Below are positions 26,798 to 34,660 of a stretch of 64,000 nt of DNA, piece by piece. The notes beneath the pieces are model-generated. The model was given only the letters and a program-made list of their open reading frames with translations, was not told the origin of the DNA and made no database searches. How positions within the stretch are numbered: the stretch's first letter is position 1; each line of letters begins with the position of its first letter. The DNA comes from Sporolactobacillus sp. Y61 (GTDB lineage Bacteria > Bacillota > Bacilli > Bacillales > Sporolactobacillaceae): NCBI RefSeq assembly GCF_040529185.1, contig NZ_CP159510.1, positions 1,612,001 through 1,676,000 on the forward strand. Direction: 5' to 3'. The translations under genes and the position numbers were made by a program.

Positions 26798-27555
26798 ACG
26801 GCCTGATTTGTCTGTTATGCGGGTCAGAGCGACGGGAACCTCTGACTTTCCGTACACTTCTGTCACCCGAAAATCCACCCGGATTCTGCCGGTCGTGCCG
26901 GGACAGGCTGCTGCCGATTCCTGGCGGACACAGCTGCCGGTTCTGCGGAAGAGATCTGCGTCTGGTCCCCGAAGGCATGCCTTCAAAGGATCAGGTCTGC
27001 GCCGACTGTCTGCTCTGGCAATCCAGTGAAGAAAGCAGGGCGTTCGGTAAGAATACGGCCCTGTTCAGCTACAATAACCAGATGAAGGACATCATGAAGC
27101 GTTTCAAGTTTCGCGGAGATGCCGTACTTGTCGAGGGATTCAGGCAGGAGTTCCGCGCGGCCTATCACCGGATCAGCGGGCGCCGGCGTTTTTTCTCGCT
27201 GAAGCGCGCTCCGGATCCGCCGGTTATTGTTCCGATGCCGCTCAGCCCGGAACGATTAAAAGAACGCGGGTATAACCAGGCTGAACTGCTGGCGCGTCTC
27301 CTTCCGGGGACCCCGGTTCCGGCACTCAGACGCCCGGGCGGACAGCAGAAGCAGAGCAAGCTGCATCGCCATGATCGGCTGAACCGGGAGAACCCGTTCA
27401 AACTGGATCAGAGCCTTGCCGCGAAGCTGACCGGCAGAAGCGTTCTGCTGATTGACGATATTTACACGACAGGCGCCACGCTGCATTTTGCTGCAGAAGC
27501 GCTCCGTGAGGCCGGTCCGGTGCAGATTCATGGGCTGACGCTGATTCACGGGTGA
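26794..27555 (+). CDS. comFC: Competence protein ComFC (phosphoribosyltransferase family)
   Basis: ComFC is needed for DNA uptake during competence and is related to phosphoribosyltransferases. It has an N-terminal zinc-ribbon region (CLLCG, FCRSCRD, CRFCGRD, CADCL), the MKRFKFRGD stretch, RLKERGYNQAELLA, and the PRPP-binding loop VLLIDDIYTTGATL near the C-terminus. The start is a TTG overlapping the comFA stop (TTGA), after AAGGAGGCGGG. comFB of B. subtilis is absent, as in several other Firmicutes. Confidence 0.94.
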   Translation: MNGLICLLCGSERREPLTFRTLLSPENPPGFCRSCRDRLLPIPGGHSCRFCGRDLRLVPEGMPSKDQVCADCLLWQSSEESRAFGKNTALFSYNNQMKDIMKRFKFRGDAVLVEGFRQEFRAAYHRISGRRRFFSLKRAPDPPVIVPMPLSPERLKERGYNQAELLARLLPGTPVPALRRPGGQQKQSKLHRHDRLNRENPFKLDQSLAAKLTGRSVLLIDDIYTTGATLHFAAEALREAGPVQIHGLTLIHG

Positions 27556-27570
27556 TCTCTCTTTTTCACT

Positions 27571-27596
27571 TAACTATTTTTTCAGTGTGCCGATAA
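27571..27596 (+). promoter_or_regulatory. SigD-type promoter before yvyF
   Basis: TAAC, 14 bases, then GCCGATAA fits the flagellar SigD consensus TAAA-N15-GCCGATAT with one mismatch in each box. It lies about 60 bases before the yvyF start. GCCGATAATG and CATTGTCGGC also form a hairpin here (27589-27618). Confidence 0.5.
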
Positions 27597-27652
27597 TGTA
27601 ATCGGAGTCATTGTCGGCTATAATAAAAACAAGTAGTGAAGGAGGGACAGCA

Positions 27653-28057
27653 GTGGCTGAACTTGCGAACTGTATCAAGTGCGGGAAACTGTTTGTCCGC
27701 ACGTCCTCCCCATATTGCCCGGATTGTCGGAAAGAACAGGAAGATAAATTTGACAAAGTCTACGCTTTTATCCGCGAACAGGAGAATCGGATGGCCACTG
27801 TCCCGCAGGTTCACGAGGCAACCGGTGTGGAAACGGAACTGATTTATCAGTGGGTGCGTGAAGGGCGTCTGGTCTCCTCCATGTTTCCCAATCTCGGCTA
27901 TCCCTGTAAAAGCTGTGGGAAAATCATCACGGAAGGGGCGCTTTGTCCGGACTGCCGCCAAAAGCTGGAAGAGGCTGTCCGGCGTGATGAGAAAGAAAAA
28001 GCATTCAGGGAGCAGTCGCGGGTTTCGAGGACCTACCACACGAAGCGCAATAGTTAA
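27653..28057 (+). CDS. yvyF: Flagellar operon protein YvyF
   Basis: YvyF is a small cytoplasmic protein of the flgM operon with an uncertain role. It has an N-terminal zinc ribbon (NCIKCGKLFV...YCPDCRKEQ), a middle helix-turn-helix-like part (TVPQVHEATGVETELIYQWV), and a second four-Cys ribbon (CKSCGKII...CPDCRQK). The start is GTG at 27653 behind GAAGGAGGG, giving 134 aa. It lies between comFC and flgM, its standard position in Bacillales. The winged-helix-like core looks like a DNA- or protein-binding fold. Confidence 0.9.
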   Translation: MAELANCIKCGKLFVRTSSPYCPDCRKEQEDKFDKVYAFIREQENRMATVPQVHEATGVETELIYQWVREGRLVSSMFPNLGYPCKSCGKIITEGALCPDCRQKLEEAVRRDEKEKAFREQSRVSRTYHTKRNS

Positions 28058-28082
28058 ACAATGGAACCCATTCATCCGATAT
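28055..28082 (+). promoter_or_regulatory. SigD promoter of flgM
   Basis: TAAA (28055-28058, overlapping the yvyF stop), 16 bases, then TCCGATAT (28075-28082). This is one base away from the SigD -10 box, and B. subtilis flgM also has a SigD promoter here, creating a feedback loop. Confidence 0.7.
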
Positions 28083-28194
28083 ACAGATTGAAACGATCAG
28101 GCAGAAACTTACGGACTGTTTCTCCGGCAGGCGGCGGAAGCAGAGTGACCGTGATCAGCCGCTGCATGTAAAATCTGAAACAGAGGTGAACAGG

Positions 28195-28458
28195 ATGAAG
28201 ATTGATGGTTACCAGCCGGTCCAGCCTTATGGGAAATACCCGCTGCCCCATCAGGGAAAACAGCCGGGCACCGCTCCGGCTCAGTCCGATAAAGTTGAAA
28301 TTTCTTCTGAAGCGAAGCGGATGCAGGGCGCTCATCGACTGGAACAGGAGCGCCTGGATAAGGTACAGAACATTAAGGCTCAGATTGACGTCGGTACCTA
28401 TCATGTCTCTTCGGAAGATATTGCACGAAAAATGTACGCGTGGTGGAACCGGAAATAA
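28195..28458 (+). CDS. flgM: Anti-sigma factor FlgM
   Basis: FlgM binds and blocks SigD until the hook is complete, when it is exported. The 87-residue protein has the N-terminal MKIDGYQPVQPY and the C-terminal SigD-binding helices (EISSEAKRMQ, QNIKAQIDVGTYHVSSEDIARKM). The start is the ATG at 28195, 6 bases after GAGGTGA; GTG at 28186 sits inside that ribosome site. It is the second gene of the flagellar segment and would be fed by the SigD promoter at 28055. Confidence 0.93.
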   Translation: MKIDGYQPVQPYGKYPLPHQGKQPGTAPAQSDKVEISSEAKRMQGAHRLEQERLDKVQNIKAQIDVGTYHVSSEDIARKMYAWWNRK

Positions 28459-28497
28459 GACCGGGTCCGGACGCGGTTAAGAAAGAAGGCTGAAGTG

Positions 28498-28983
28498 ATG
28501 CCGGCTGAAATGATGAAGCAAACGATTCTGCAGATCATAAGTGTACAGGAGCACCTGCGTGAAACCGGTCTTGCCAAGCTAGAAGCGATAAAAAAGGGCG
28601 ACGCCGATGCAGTCGACCGTCTGACCAGGCAGGAAGAGCCGCTTGCCGAAAAACTGCGCGCTCTGGAACAGAAAAGGACGCAGCTTGTCCGGAAAGATAC
28701 AGGAAAAGCGAATGCTGCATTCAGTGAATGGGAGAAGGCCGCGCTTTCAGAAAAAGAACAGCCGGAGTGGCATGCCCTGTATCTGAAGCTTAGCCGTTCG
28801 GTTCTGACGCTGAAACAGCTCAATCAGCTGAATCAGGATCTTTTGCGCCAGTCCCTGCAGTGGGTCAGACTGAATCTGAATCTGCTGATGCCGGGTACCG
28901 GGCCTTCAGGTTACGGCCAACCGGGAAACGCTCAGAGCGGATCAGCCGGCAGGTTCAGCGGACGGATTGATTCACGTGCCTGA
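28498..28983 (+). CDS. flgN: Flagellar export chaperone FlgN
   Basis: FlgN binds FlgK and FlgL and brings them to the flagellar export gate. The protein is nearly all alpha helix with charged heptads (EAIKKGDADAV, QEEPLAEKLRALEQ) and ends in a Gly/Ser-rich tail, which fits the family. It lies between flgM and flgK, its usual place. The ATG at 28498 follows a weak ribosome site (AAGGCTGAAG). The 161 residues are normal. Sequence identity in this family is low, so position carries much of the call. Confidence 0.85.
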   Translation: MPAEMMKQTILQIISVQEHLRETGLAKLEAIKKGDADAVDRLTRQEEPLAEKLRALEQKRTQLVRKDTGKANAAFSEWEKAALSEKEQPEWHALYLKLSRSVLTLKQLNQLNQDLLRQSLQWVRLNLNLLMPGTGPSGYGQPGNAQSGSAGRFSGRIDSRA

Positions 28984-29004
28984 CAGAGACGGAGGTTTAA
29001 GCAG

Positions 29005-30474
29005 ATGATTCCTATTTTTTCAAGTCTGAATATGATGCAGCGCGCGCTGCAGGTGACGCAGGAAGCAATCCAGACAACGGGACATAATGTGTCCAATGCC
29101 GGAACGGATGGCTATTCGCGCCAGCGCGTCAATCTGAAAAGCTGGCTGCCGTATCCCGCAGCAGGGATCAATGCACCACATGGAGCGGGCCAGACCGGCA
29201 CCGGGGTCATCGATGATTCTATTGTCAGGATCCGGGATCAGTTTGTGGATCTGCAGGTCCGGGAAAATGCAAACCAGAACGGGTACTGGTCCGCCCTGAG
29301 TGACGCGTACAGCCAGATGGAAGACATTGTCAATGAACCCTCAGAAACCGGAATTTCTTCTGTTCTGGATGGTTTCTGGCAGTCGATTCAGGACCTGGCC
29401 AGTCACTCGGGTACAGGAGGAACGGGCACAGTCGTTCTGCAAAGAGGCAAAGAAGTGGCGGATACCTTTAATTATATCGCCCGATCGCTTGCGAAGGTGC
29501 AAAATAACCTGCAGCAGCAGATCACGGAAAATACGCATCTGATTAACAATTATGCAGATCGGATCAATGCACTGAATAAAGAAATCGGTCTGCAGGAAGC
29601 AAACGGTTTTCTGGCTAATGACCTTTATGATGAACGTGATCTACTTACGGATAAGCTTGCCGGACTGGTTCATATTAAAGTGACCCCGGTTCCGAGCGGA
29701 GGTCATGCTTCGGCAACTGCCGAGGGCAAATACACGATTGAAATGGTTGATCAGAACGGGGGTTCATTTGACCCGCCCGCACGGCTCGTCGACGGGGAGC
29801 AGCTGACTGCCGCAAATCTTGCTTCAGCGATCGACTCTGCCGAGCCATCGGTGACCGTGGCCATGGACGGTCAGGAACTGTCGGGCTTTTCCGGAAAACT
29901 TCAGGGACTGATTGAGGCCTATACGAATGATTATCCGGCTGTGCTGCAGAGTCTGGATCGTATGGCAGCGCAGCTGGCCACCTCCTTTAACGATGCTTTT
30001 CAGCAGACCGGTGGATCACAGGAATCCGGTATAGACTGGTTTTTTCAGGGGCAGGACGGGACGGTGACTGCTGAAAATCTCCATGTGAACGAGGCCCTTA
30101 AGGGGTCAGATATCACATCCAATCTGGCAGATGCCCCTTCCGGTGATCATGCCGGAGCACTGGCCCTGGCCGATGTGATTGCGGCTGACCGGTTTGATTT
30201 TGACGGCAACGGGTCAGAGACTACGTTAAAAAATTACCTTCAGGGCCTGATCGGGCAGATTGGTGTCAACGCCCAGTCCGCTCAGCAGTTTAACGGTAAC
30301 TCAGCGACGATGCGTCAGGCGGCGGAGAACCGCCGGGCATCGATCAGCGGGGTGAACATGGATGAAGAAATGACGAATCTGATTCAGTTTCAGCACACTT
30401 ATGGTGCGGCAGCCCGGGTGGTCACCACGATTGACACCCTGCTCGATACGCTGATCAATAGAATGGGGGGATAA
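29005..30474 (+). CDS. flgK: Flagellar hook-associated protein 1 FlgK
   Basis: FlgK joins the hook to the filament and is secreted by the flagellar export system. The conserved N-terminus (LNMMQRALQVTQEAIQTTGH, NVSNAGTDGYSRQ) and C-terminus (ISGVNMDEEMTNLIQFQHTY, ARVVTTIDTLLDTLINRMG) form the coiled-coil ends that pack into the axial structure. The middle of the 489-residue protein is the exposed domain. A ribosome site lies near GACGGAGG. It starts 21 bases after flgN and ends 3 bases before flgL. Confidence 0.95.
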   Translation: MIPIFSSLNMMQRALQVTQEAIQTTGHNVSNAGTDGYSRQRVNLKSWLPYPAAGINAPHGAGQTGTGVIDDSIVRIRDQFVDLQVRENANQNGYWSALSDAYSQMEDIVNEPSETGISSVLDGFWQSIQDLASHSGTGGTGTVVLQRGKEVADTFNYIARSLAKVQNNLQQQITENTHLINNYADRINALNKEIGLQEANGFLANDLYDERDLLTDKLAGLVHIKVTPVPSGGHASATAEGKYTIEMVDQNGGSFDPPARLVDGEQLTAANLASAIDSAEPSVTVAMDGQELSGFSGKLQGLIEAYTNDYPAVLQSLDRMAAQLATSFNDAFQQTGGSQESGIDWFFQGQDGTVTAENLHVNEALKGSDITSNLADAPSGDHAGALALADVIAADRFDFDGNGSETTLKNYLQGLIGQIGVNAQSAQQFNGNSATMRQAAENRRASISGVNMDEEMTNLIQFQHTYGAAARVVTTIDTLLDTLINRMGG

Positions 30475-30477
30475 TCA

Positions 30478-31374
30478 ATGCGCGTGACGCAGGGGATGAT
30501 GACGAATCAAATCCTCCAGAATATAACACAGGGCTACGGTAGAGTGGCCGACTCACAGAATCAGCTGGCATCGGGTAAAAAAATCACGCGGCCCTCGCAG
30601 GATCCGATTGTGGCGACCATGGGGATTTCCTATCGGACGGATGTCGGTCACGTAGAACAGTACCGGAAAAATGTAACCACAGCCTATAAGTGGCTCGACA
30701 GTTCAGACGACGCCCTGCAGCAGACCGATGACGTACTGAACCGGATTCGTGAGCTGACCGTAGAAGCGAGTAACGGAACCCATACCGCTGAACAGCGTCA
30801 GGCGATCGGGACAGAAGTTGCCGAGCTGAAGCAGCAGCTCGTGACCATCGGAAATACACAGGTCGGAGGTCAGTACATATTCAGTGGCAGTGACACCGCC
30901 AATCCGCCCCTTGTAACAGGTAATGACGGGACCGTCACCCTTCGCCCGGATGCGCTCAGCCATCCGGATCTGGCTGTCGATGTCAATGACGGGATCAGTG
31001 TGTCGGTGAATATCGCCCCGGACAGTGTTTTTTCTGAGGACCTTTTCAGTGATCTGGATCGCCTGATCGGTGACCTGAACAATGGAAACGCCGATGAAGC
31101 GGCAATCGGAGCGCATCTTGGAGAACTGGATACCCATCTGGATGAAGTCGCCCGTGCGCAGGCTGAACTTGGCGCAAAAACGAACCGGGTCGATATGATC
31201 AGTAACCGGTTGAACCAGCAGAAGACGATTGCGACAAAAATTATGTCCAATAATGAGGATGTGGATTATGCGGAGACGATCATCCAGCTGAATCAGCAGC
31301 AGAATATCTATAACGCCTCTCTTGCCGTTGGTGCGCGGATTATCCAGACCTCACTCCTCGACTTTCTGAAATAA
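30478..31374 (+). CDS. flgL: Flagellar hook-associated protein 3 FlgL
   Basis: FlgL is the second junction protein between hook and filament. The flagellin-like N-terminus (VTQGMMTNQILQNITQGYGR, NQLASGKKITRPSQDP) and C-terminus (YAETIIQLNQQQNIYNASLA) are intact; the 298-residue length is typical. It starts 3 bases after flgK ends, so the two are coupled. It shares the coiled-coil ends of flagellin but has its own shorter central domain. Confidence 0.94.
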   Translation: MRVTQGMMTNQILQNITQGYGRVADSQNQLASGKKITRPSQDPIVATMGISYRTDVGHVEQYRKNVTTAYKWLDSSDDALQQTDDVLNRIRELTVEASNGTHTAEQRQAIGTEVAELKQQLVTIGNTQVGGQYIFSGSDTANPPLVTGNDGTVTLRPDALSHPDLAVDVNDGISVSVNIAPDSVFSEDLFSDLDRLIGDLNNGNADEAAIGAHLGELDTHLDEVARAQAELGAKTNRVDMISNRLNQQKTIATKIMSNNEDVDYAETIIQLNQQQNIYNASLAVGARIIQTSLLDFLK

Positions 31375-31390
31375 GGGCAGGAGGGAAATC

Positions 31391-31984
31391 ATGATGGGTA
31401 TTTTACCTCATCTGGAGATGCATCAGACTTTCGGAAAAATTTCCATCCGGACGCAGAACGCCCGGCAGGAGATCCGGCAGCCGCAGGCCGATGTCCTGAT
31501 CCGCCAGTCTCCTGCAGAAATGCATGTGGATCGCAGGTCCGCCGAACTGCGGATGGATCAGTCGGTCGCCTGGCACAATCTTGATCTGAAGTCGGCTGCC
31601 GTCCGGATACAGGAGGCGGCTGAAGCTGGCACGCAGGCCGTGCTGGACGGCATTTCCCGTCACGCACATGAGGCAGAAGAACTCCTGCATATTGAAAAAA
31701 ATAAGGGCCGAAACATCATTGCCGATCAGGCCGCGGCACATGCAAAGATGGCAGTCATCGGCACGCACTATAACACAGGGAACACGCCGGTGTCAGAAGC
31801 GGTTCACATTCAGGTGGTCCCGGACCAGCTTCGGATCAGGTGGCAGACCCGTCCGCCGGAGATCAGCGCCCGGATCCGCGCGCCGGAAGTCACCTATCAT
31901 CCCGGCGAGGTTCGCCTGGCGATGCAGCAGGACCCGTCGCTTGACATCCGGGCCGTCGGCTTATACATAGATCAGAAAGGATAA
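31391..31984 (+). CDS. yviE: YviE-like flagellar-operon protein (DUF6470)
   Basis: This 197-residue cytoplasmic protein occupies the yviE position between flgL and fliW in Bacillales flagellar operons. It has an amphipathic, His- and Arg-rich composition with repeated short strands (QPQADVLIRQSPAEM, RSAELRMDQSVAWHN, DLKSAAVRIQEAAEAG) ending in a beta-rich part (EVTYHPGEVRLAM). The ATG at 31391 follows GGAGGG. Its function is unknown; YviE in B. subtilis is assigned to flagellar assembly only by position. Confidence 0.85.
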   Translation: MMGILPHLEMHQTFGKISIRTQNARQEIRQPQADVLIRQSPAEMHVDRRSAELRMDQSVAWHNLDLKSAAVRIQEAAEAGTQAVLDGISRHAHEAEELLHIEKNKGRNIIADQAAAHAKMAVIGTHYNTGNTPVSEAVHIQVVPDQLRIRWQTRPPEISARIRAPEVTYHPGEVRLAMQQDPSLDIRAVGLYIDQKG

Positions 31985-31993
31985 CAGCCGCTT

Positions 31994-32431
31994 ATGAACA
32001 TTCAAACCAAATACTATGGCATGCAGCAGATCGATGAACAGCAGATCATATCCTTTTCTTCGGGGCTGCCCGGGTTTGCTGATGATAAGCGGTTCATTAT
32101 CCAGCCATTCGGGGAAGCGTTCTCCATCCTGCAGTCCGTCGATCATCCGGATGTCGCATTTATTATCACGTCACCCTTCCTTTTTTTCAACGCTTACAGT
32201 ATCCATCTTCCGGATGTGTTCGTCAGGCAGCTGGATGTGCGTTCCCGGCAGGAAGTCAGTGTCTGGGTGATTGTCAGTGTTCAGGATCCGTTTACCGAAT
32301 CAACGGTGAACCTGAAGGCCCCGGTGATCATTAACACACGAAAGAAAACAGGTAAACAGTACATCCCGGATCATTCCCCTTATTCCCTGCGTCAGCGTCT
32401 GACGGATGACGTGGCCGCGAAAAGGGCGTGA
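31994..32431 (+). CDS. fliW: Flagellar assembly factor FliW
   Basis: FliW binds flagellin and CsrA; when flagellin is secreted, free FliW takes CsrA away from the hag messenger. The 145-residue protein has the family core (ISFSSGLPGFADDKRFIIQP, DVAFIITSPFLFF, VSVWVIVSVQDPFTESTVNL) and a C-terminal basic tail. The AAAGGAT ribosome site is 10 bases before the ATG. The stop lies a few bases before csrA, so the pair is probably co-translated. Confidence 0.95.
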   Translation: MNIQTKYYGMQQIDEQQIISFSSGLPGFADDKRFIIQPFGEAFSILQSVDHPDVAFIITSPFLFFNAYSIHLPDVFVRQLDVRSRQEVSVWVIVSVQDPFTESTVNLKAPVIINTRKKTGKQYIPDHSPYSLRQRLTDDVAAKRA

Positions 32432-32435
32432 AGTT

Positions 32436-32669
32436 ATGCTAATTCTGACACGTAAACCGGGAGAGTCGATCCGGATCGGTGAACAGATTAAAGTAAAAGT
32501 TGTTGCTGTTGACGGAGATCAGGTAAAGCTCGGAATCGAAGCCCCGCGTGAAGTGGATATCAATCGCAGCGAAGTCTATGAGGCCATACAGAAACTGAAC
32601 AGTCAGGCGGCCGTGAACCGGCCATCTGAAGATATTCTGGACGCTTTGAAGAAAATCAGGAAGAAATAA
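32436..32669 (+). CDS. csrA: Translational regulator CsrA
   Basis: CsrA binds GGA motifs in the leader of target messengers, in Bacillus the hag (flagellin) leader, and blocks ribosome loading. The 77-residue protein has the five beta strands of the family (MLILTRKPGESIRIG, IKVKVVAVDGDQVKLGIEAP, DINRSEVYEAIQ). The ATG at 32436 is preceded by AAGGG. Together with FliW it forms the flagellin homeostasis switch. The hag leader at 53800-53884 contains several GGA triplets. Confidence 0.95.
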   Translation: MLILTRKPGESIRIGEQIKVKVVAVDGDQVKLGIEAPREVDINRSEVYEAIQKLNSQAAVNRPSEDILDALKKIRKK

Positions 32670-32774
32670 CAGATTCTGATTTTTTTCTTTTTATGAAGAA
32701 AAACAGGTCAAAAGTCATTGACATAAAGACCTGTATGTGTCAACGTATAAATGCTAAATTAAATATTTTTCTGA

Positions 32775-32857
32775 CGAAAAGAGCACACCTGCTGAAAGGC
32801 AGGGTCGCAAAGCCGCGGGTCTAAAGCGAAAGCCAGGATCGCCGGGTTGCCGAAATG
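32775..32857 (+). ncRNA. Cyclic di-GMP-I (GEMM) riboswitch
   Basis: The aptamer core is recognisable: ACGAAAAGAGCACACCTG, CTGAAAGGCAGGGTCGCAAAG, CCGCGGGTCTAA, then AAGCCAGGATCGCCGGGTTG. These are the conserved blocks of the c-di-GMP-I class, with GAAAGGC and CGCAAAGC in P1b and GCCGGGTTGCC in the second domain. It is in the same orientation as the EAL-PilZ operon that begins 140 bases later, and an intrinsic terminator lies directly behind it. This suggests regulation of transcription by c-di-GMP. Class identification is from consensus memory. Confidence 0.88.
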
Positions 32858-32872
32858 CAGGAAGAGCCGCAG

Positions 32873-32905
32873 CGGCCGCCGAGTTTTTCGGCGCGCCGTT
32901 TTTTT
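32873..32905 (+). terminator. Riboswitch expression-platform terminator
   Basis: CGGCCGCCGA pairs with TCGGCGCGCCG (one bulge) around GTTTT and is followed by TTTTTTT. It lies immediately after the c-di-GMP aptamer and before the EAL gene. Confidence 0.85.
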
Positions 32906-32995
32906 CTCTTTGGGAGGAAATGAAAGATAAGGTTTCTTATGCTGTCAGGGTTCTGGCTGGCAAGTTTTTCTTCATGTTCAGGGAGGAGCGTATTT

Positions 32996-33724
32996 GTGTT
33001 GTGGATTAATTTCATTACAAAAGGAAAATTTTTTCACCATTTTCAACCCATTGTCAATCTGGAGAACCGGACGATTGAAGGTTTTGAAGCCCTGTTCAGG
33101 TCGCCTCTTTTTTCGACTGTCGAGGAGGCTTATCAATTGGCCAAAAAGAAACGAAGACTTTATGAACTGGATGTTCATTCCGTACAAAAAGCCGTCCGTA
33201 CATTCGCCGAGTCCGGGCAGAAGGATAAGGGGCAAAAGTTATTCCTGAATATTTATCCTTCGACCTTGCTGCACGCCGGTCTGGTTTCCGTGATCAAGGA
33301 TCTGATCGGGACTTATCCGTTTCTTGCCGGACAGCTGGTTTTCGAGATGGTTGAGAACGAGCGTATTGATGATCTGTCCGGGTTGCAGGACGTGCTGAAG
33401 CTGATCAGGCAGGCCGGCATACGGATCGCCGTGGATGATTTTGGTAAGGGGCCCGATAACATGAACCGGACGATCGAGATTGATGCCGATTACATTAAAC
33501 TGGACCGTTACTTTTCGATTGACCTGAGAACGTCGGAGAAGAAACAGGCGTATGTCGCTTTTCTTATCCGATTTTGTGAAAAATTTCATACAAAACTGAT
33601 TTTTGAGGGCCTTGAAACCGCAAAGGATATTCACTACATCAGAGAAATGGGCATTCATTATGCGCAGGGCTATGCGCTCGGTCGTCCGCATCTGCTGGGT
33701 AAGGCGGTGCGTGGGCATGCTTAG
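32996..33724 (+). CDS. EAL domain cyclic di-GMP phosphodiesterase
   Basis: EAL domains cut cyclic di-GMP to pGpG. This 242-residue single-domain cytoplasmic protein holds the whole catalytic set: EALFR at 31-35, NIYP, FEMVE, VDDFGKG, IKLDR and EGLET, with YAQGYALGRP at the end. No membrane or sensor domain is seen. The start was moved to GTG at 32996, 7 bases after GGGAGGAG; the open frame from 32939 lacks a usable ribosome site. It lies behind the c-di-GMP-I riboswitch and overlaps the PilZ gene by 8 bases. Together they form a self-regulating c-di-GMP unit. Activity is inferred from the intact residues. Confidence 0.9.
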   Translation: MLWINFITKGKFFHHFQPIVNLENRTIEGFEALFRSPLFSTVEEAYQLAKKKRRLYELDVHSVQKAVRTFAESGQKDKGQKLFLNIYPSTLLHAGLVSVIKDLIGTYPFLAGQLVFEMVENERIDDLSGLQDVLKLIRQAGIRIAVDDFGKGPDNMNRTIEIDADYIKLDRYFSIDLRTSEKKQAYVAFLIRFCEKFHTKLIFEGLETAKDIHYIREMGIHYAQGYALGRPHLLGKAVRGHA

Positions 33725-34226
33725 TTCGCAGGCATGGATCTGGCTTTTATCAGGTCTGGATCTCGTCCTGTTCTGTATGGTCACCCTGTGCTACATCCAC
33801 ATCAGACGTGCAGTTAAGAAAACGAAACTTTCCGGCAGAACACTGGAACAACAGATTTTTGAAGCCAAATCAAAAAAGGTCCCGGACAGGCGAAAGCACT
33901 ACCGGCTGGTTGTGGACGATGAACCGTGCCAGGTGCGGATCCTTGATTTCGGGGATCGCGACCTCCGGAAACTTAATAATAAAAATGTGGATGCAAAAAT
34001 AAAAGACATCAGCCTTGGCGGTATCAGGCTCTCCTGTCCACTTAATTTTCCGATAAAGGAGGAAGTGCTTATCTATGTCTCATTCCCGATGGATGAGGGG
34101 ACACTGATACATATGCAGGGAACAGTTGCCTGGAAAAAGGTGAAACATGGGAGGACAGCGGTCGAATATGGTGTGCTTTTCAGCGACTTTCTGCAGCGGA
34201 AGAAACCAGAATTCAGAATTATATGA
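33717..34226 (+). CDS. Membrane-anchored PilZ domain c-di-GMP receptor
   Basis: PilZ domains bind c-di-GMP. This 169-residue protein has one N-terminal membrane helix (about 8-28), a short linker, and a PilZ domain with both conserved motifs: RKHYR at about 59-63 (the RxxxR loop) and DISLGG at 97-102 (D/N-x-S-x-x-G). It lacks the YcgR N-terminal domain typical of flagellar brakes. The ATG at 33717 overlaps the stop of the EAL gene, and the coding sequence is thus coupled. The membrane anchor suggests that it senses the second messenger near a membrane target, perhaps the flagellar motor. That partner is not shown. Confidence 0.85.
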   Translation: MLSSQAWIWLLSGLDLVLFCMVTLCYIHIRRAVKKTKLSGRTLEQQIFEAKSKKVPDRRKHYRLVVDDEPCQVRILDFGDRDLRKLNNKNVDAKIKDISLGGIRLSCPLNFPIKEEVLIYVSFPMDEGTLIHMQGTVAWKKVKHGRTAVEYGVLFSDFLQRKKPEFRII

Positions 34227-34292
34227 ACCACAGGGAACTGGAGAAAATATCAGTCCGCCGACATTCAGGTGATGAACCGAAAGCTCTTTCCA

Positions 34293-34322
34293 TTGACAGA
34301 ATGGCCTGATTCATAGTAGACT
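34293..34322 (+). promoter_or_regulatory. SigA-type promoter of the SAM riboswitch RNA
   Basis: TTGACA (34293-34298) and TAGACT (34317-34322) are 18 bases apart and lie 18 bases before the riboswitch. Confidence 0.7.
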
Positions 34323-34339
34323 AATATCAACTTAATATA

Positions 34340-34444
34340 TCTTATCAAGAGTGGCGGAGGGACTGGCCCGATGAAACCCGACAACCAGCATCGAAAAAGG
34401 TGTATGGTGTCAATTCCAGCAGATGCTCAATCTGAGAGATAAGA
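34340..34444 (+). ncRNA. SAM-I (S-box) riboswitch, orphan
   Basis: The S-box signature is clear: TCTTATCAAGAG, GTGGCGGAGGGACTGGCCC, GATGAAACCCGACAACC, the variable P3 stem, and TGAGAGATAAGA closing P1. Such elements control methionine, cysteine and SAM genes in Bacillales. A perfect terminator follows. No methionine or transport gene lies behind it: the next 400 bases hold only a repeat, then a small unknown gene. Confidence 0.93.
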
Positions 34445-34464
34445 AAAATAAACGTAAAAACCCG

Positions 34465-34508
34465 ACGATTATTTTTCTTGTATAAAAGAAAGATAATCGT
34501 TTTTTTTT
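34465..34508 (+). terminator. Terminator of the SAM-I riboswitch
   Basis: ACGATTATTTTTCTT pairs with AAGAAAGATAATCGT with one G-U pair, then eight T residues. It is the expression-platform terminator that would be formed when SAM is bound. The stretch 34509-34660 shows no gene or other signal. Confidence 0.88.
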
Positions 34509-34660
34509 CAGCAGATAGCCCGTGTCACGCCGCTCCGTCAGGGAGGGTCAATCACCACGCTCCAAAGGACGCAGCTTGTGAGCCGTGAAATTTTGTGCAG
34601 ATAGAGACAACTTGCCTGACCAACAGCCGGTCGTGGACGTTGCCCGGAAAACAGGCTCGG

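Noticed and set aside
32718..32751. Promoter for the c-di-GMP riboswitch (TTGACA and TATAAA)
   Set aside because: The two boxes are 22 bases apart, too far for a SigA promoter; transcription may also come from the flagellar operon.
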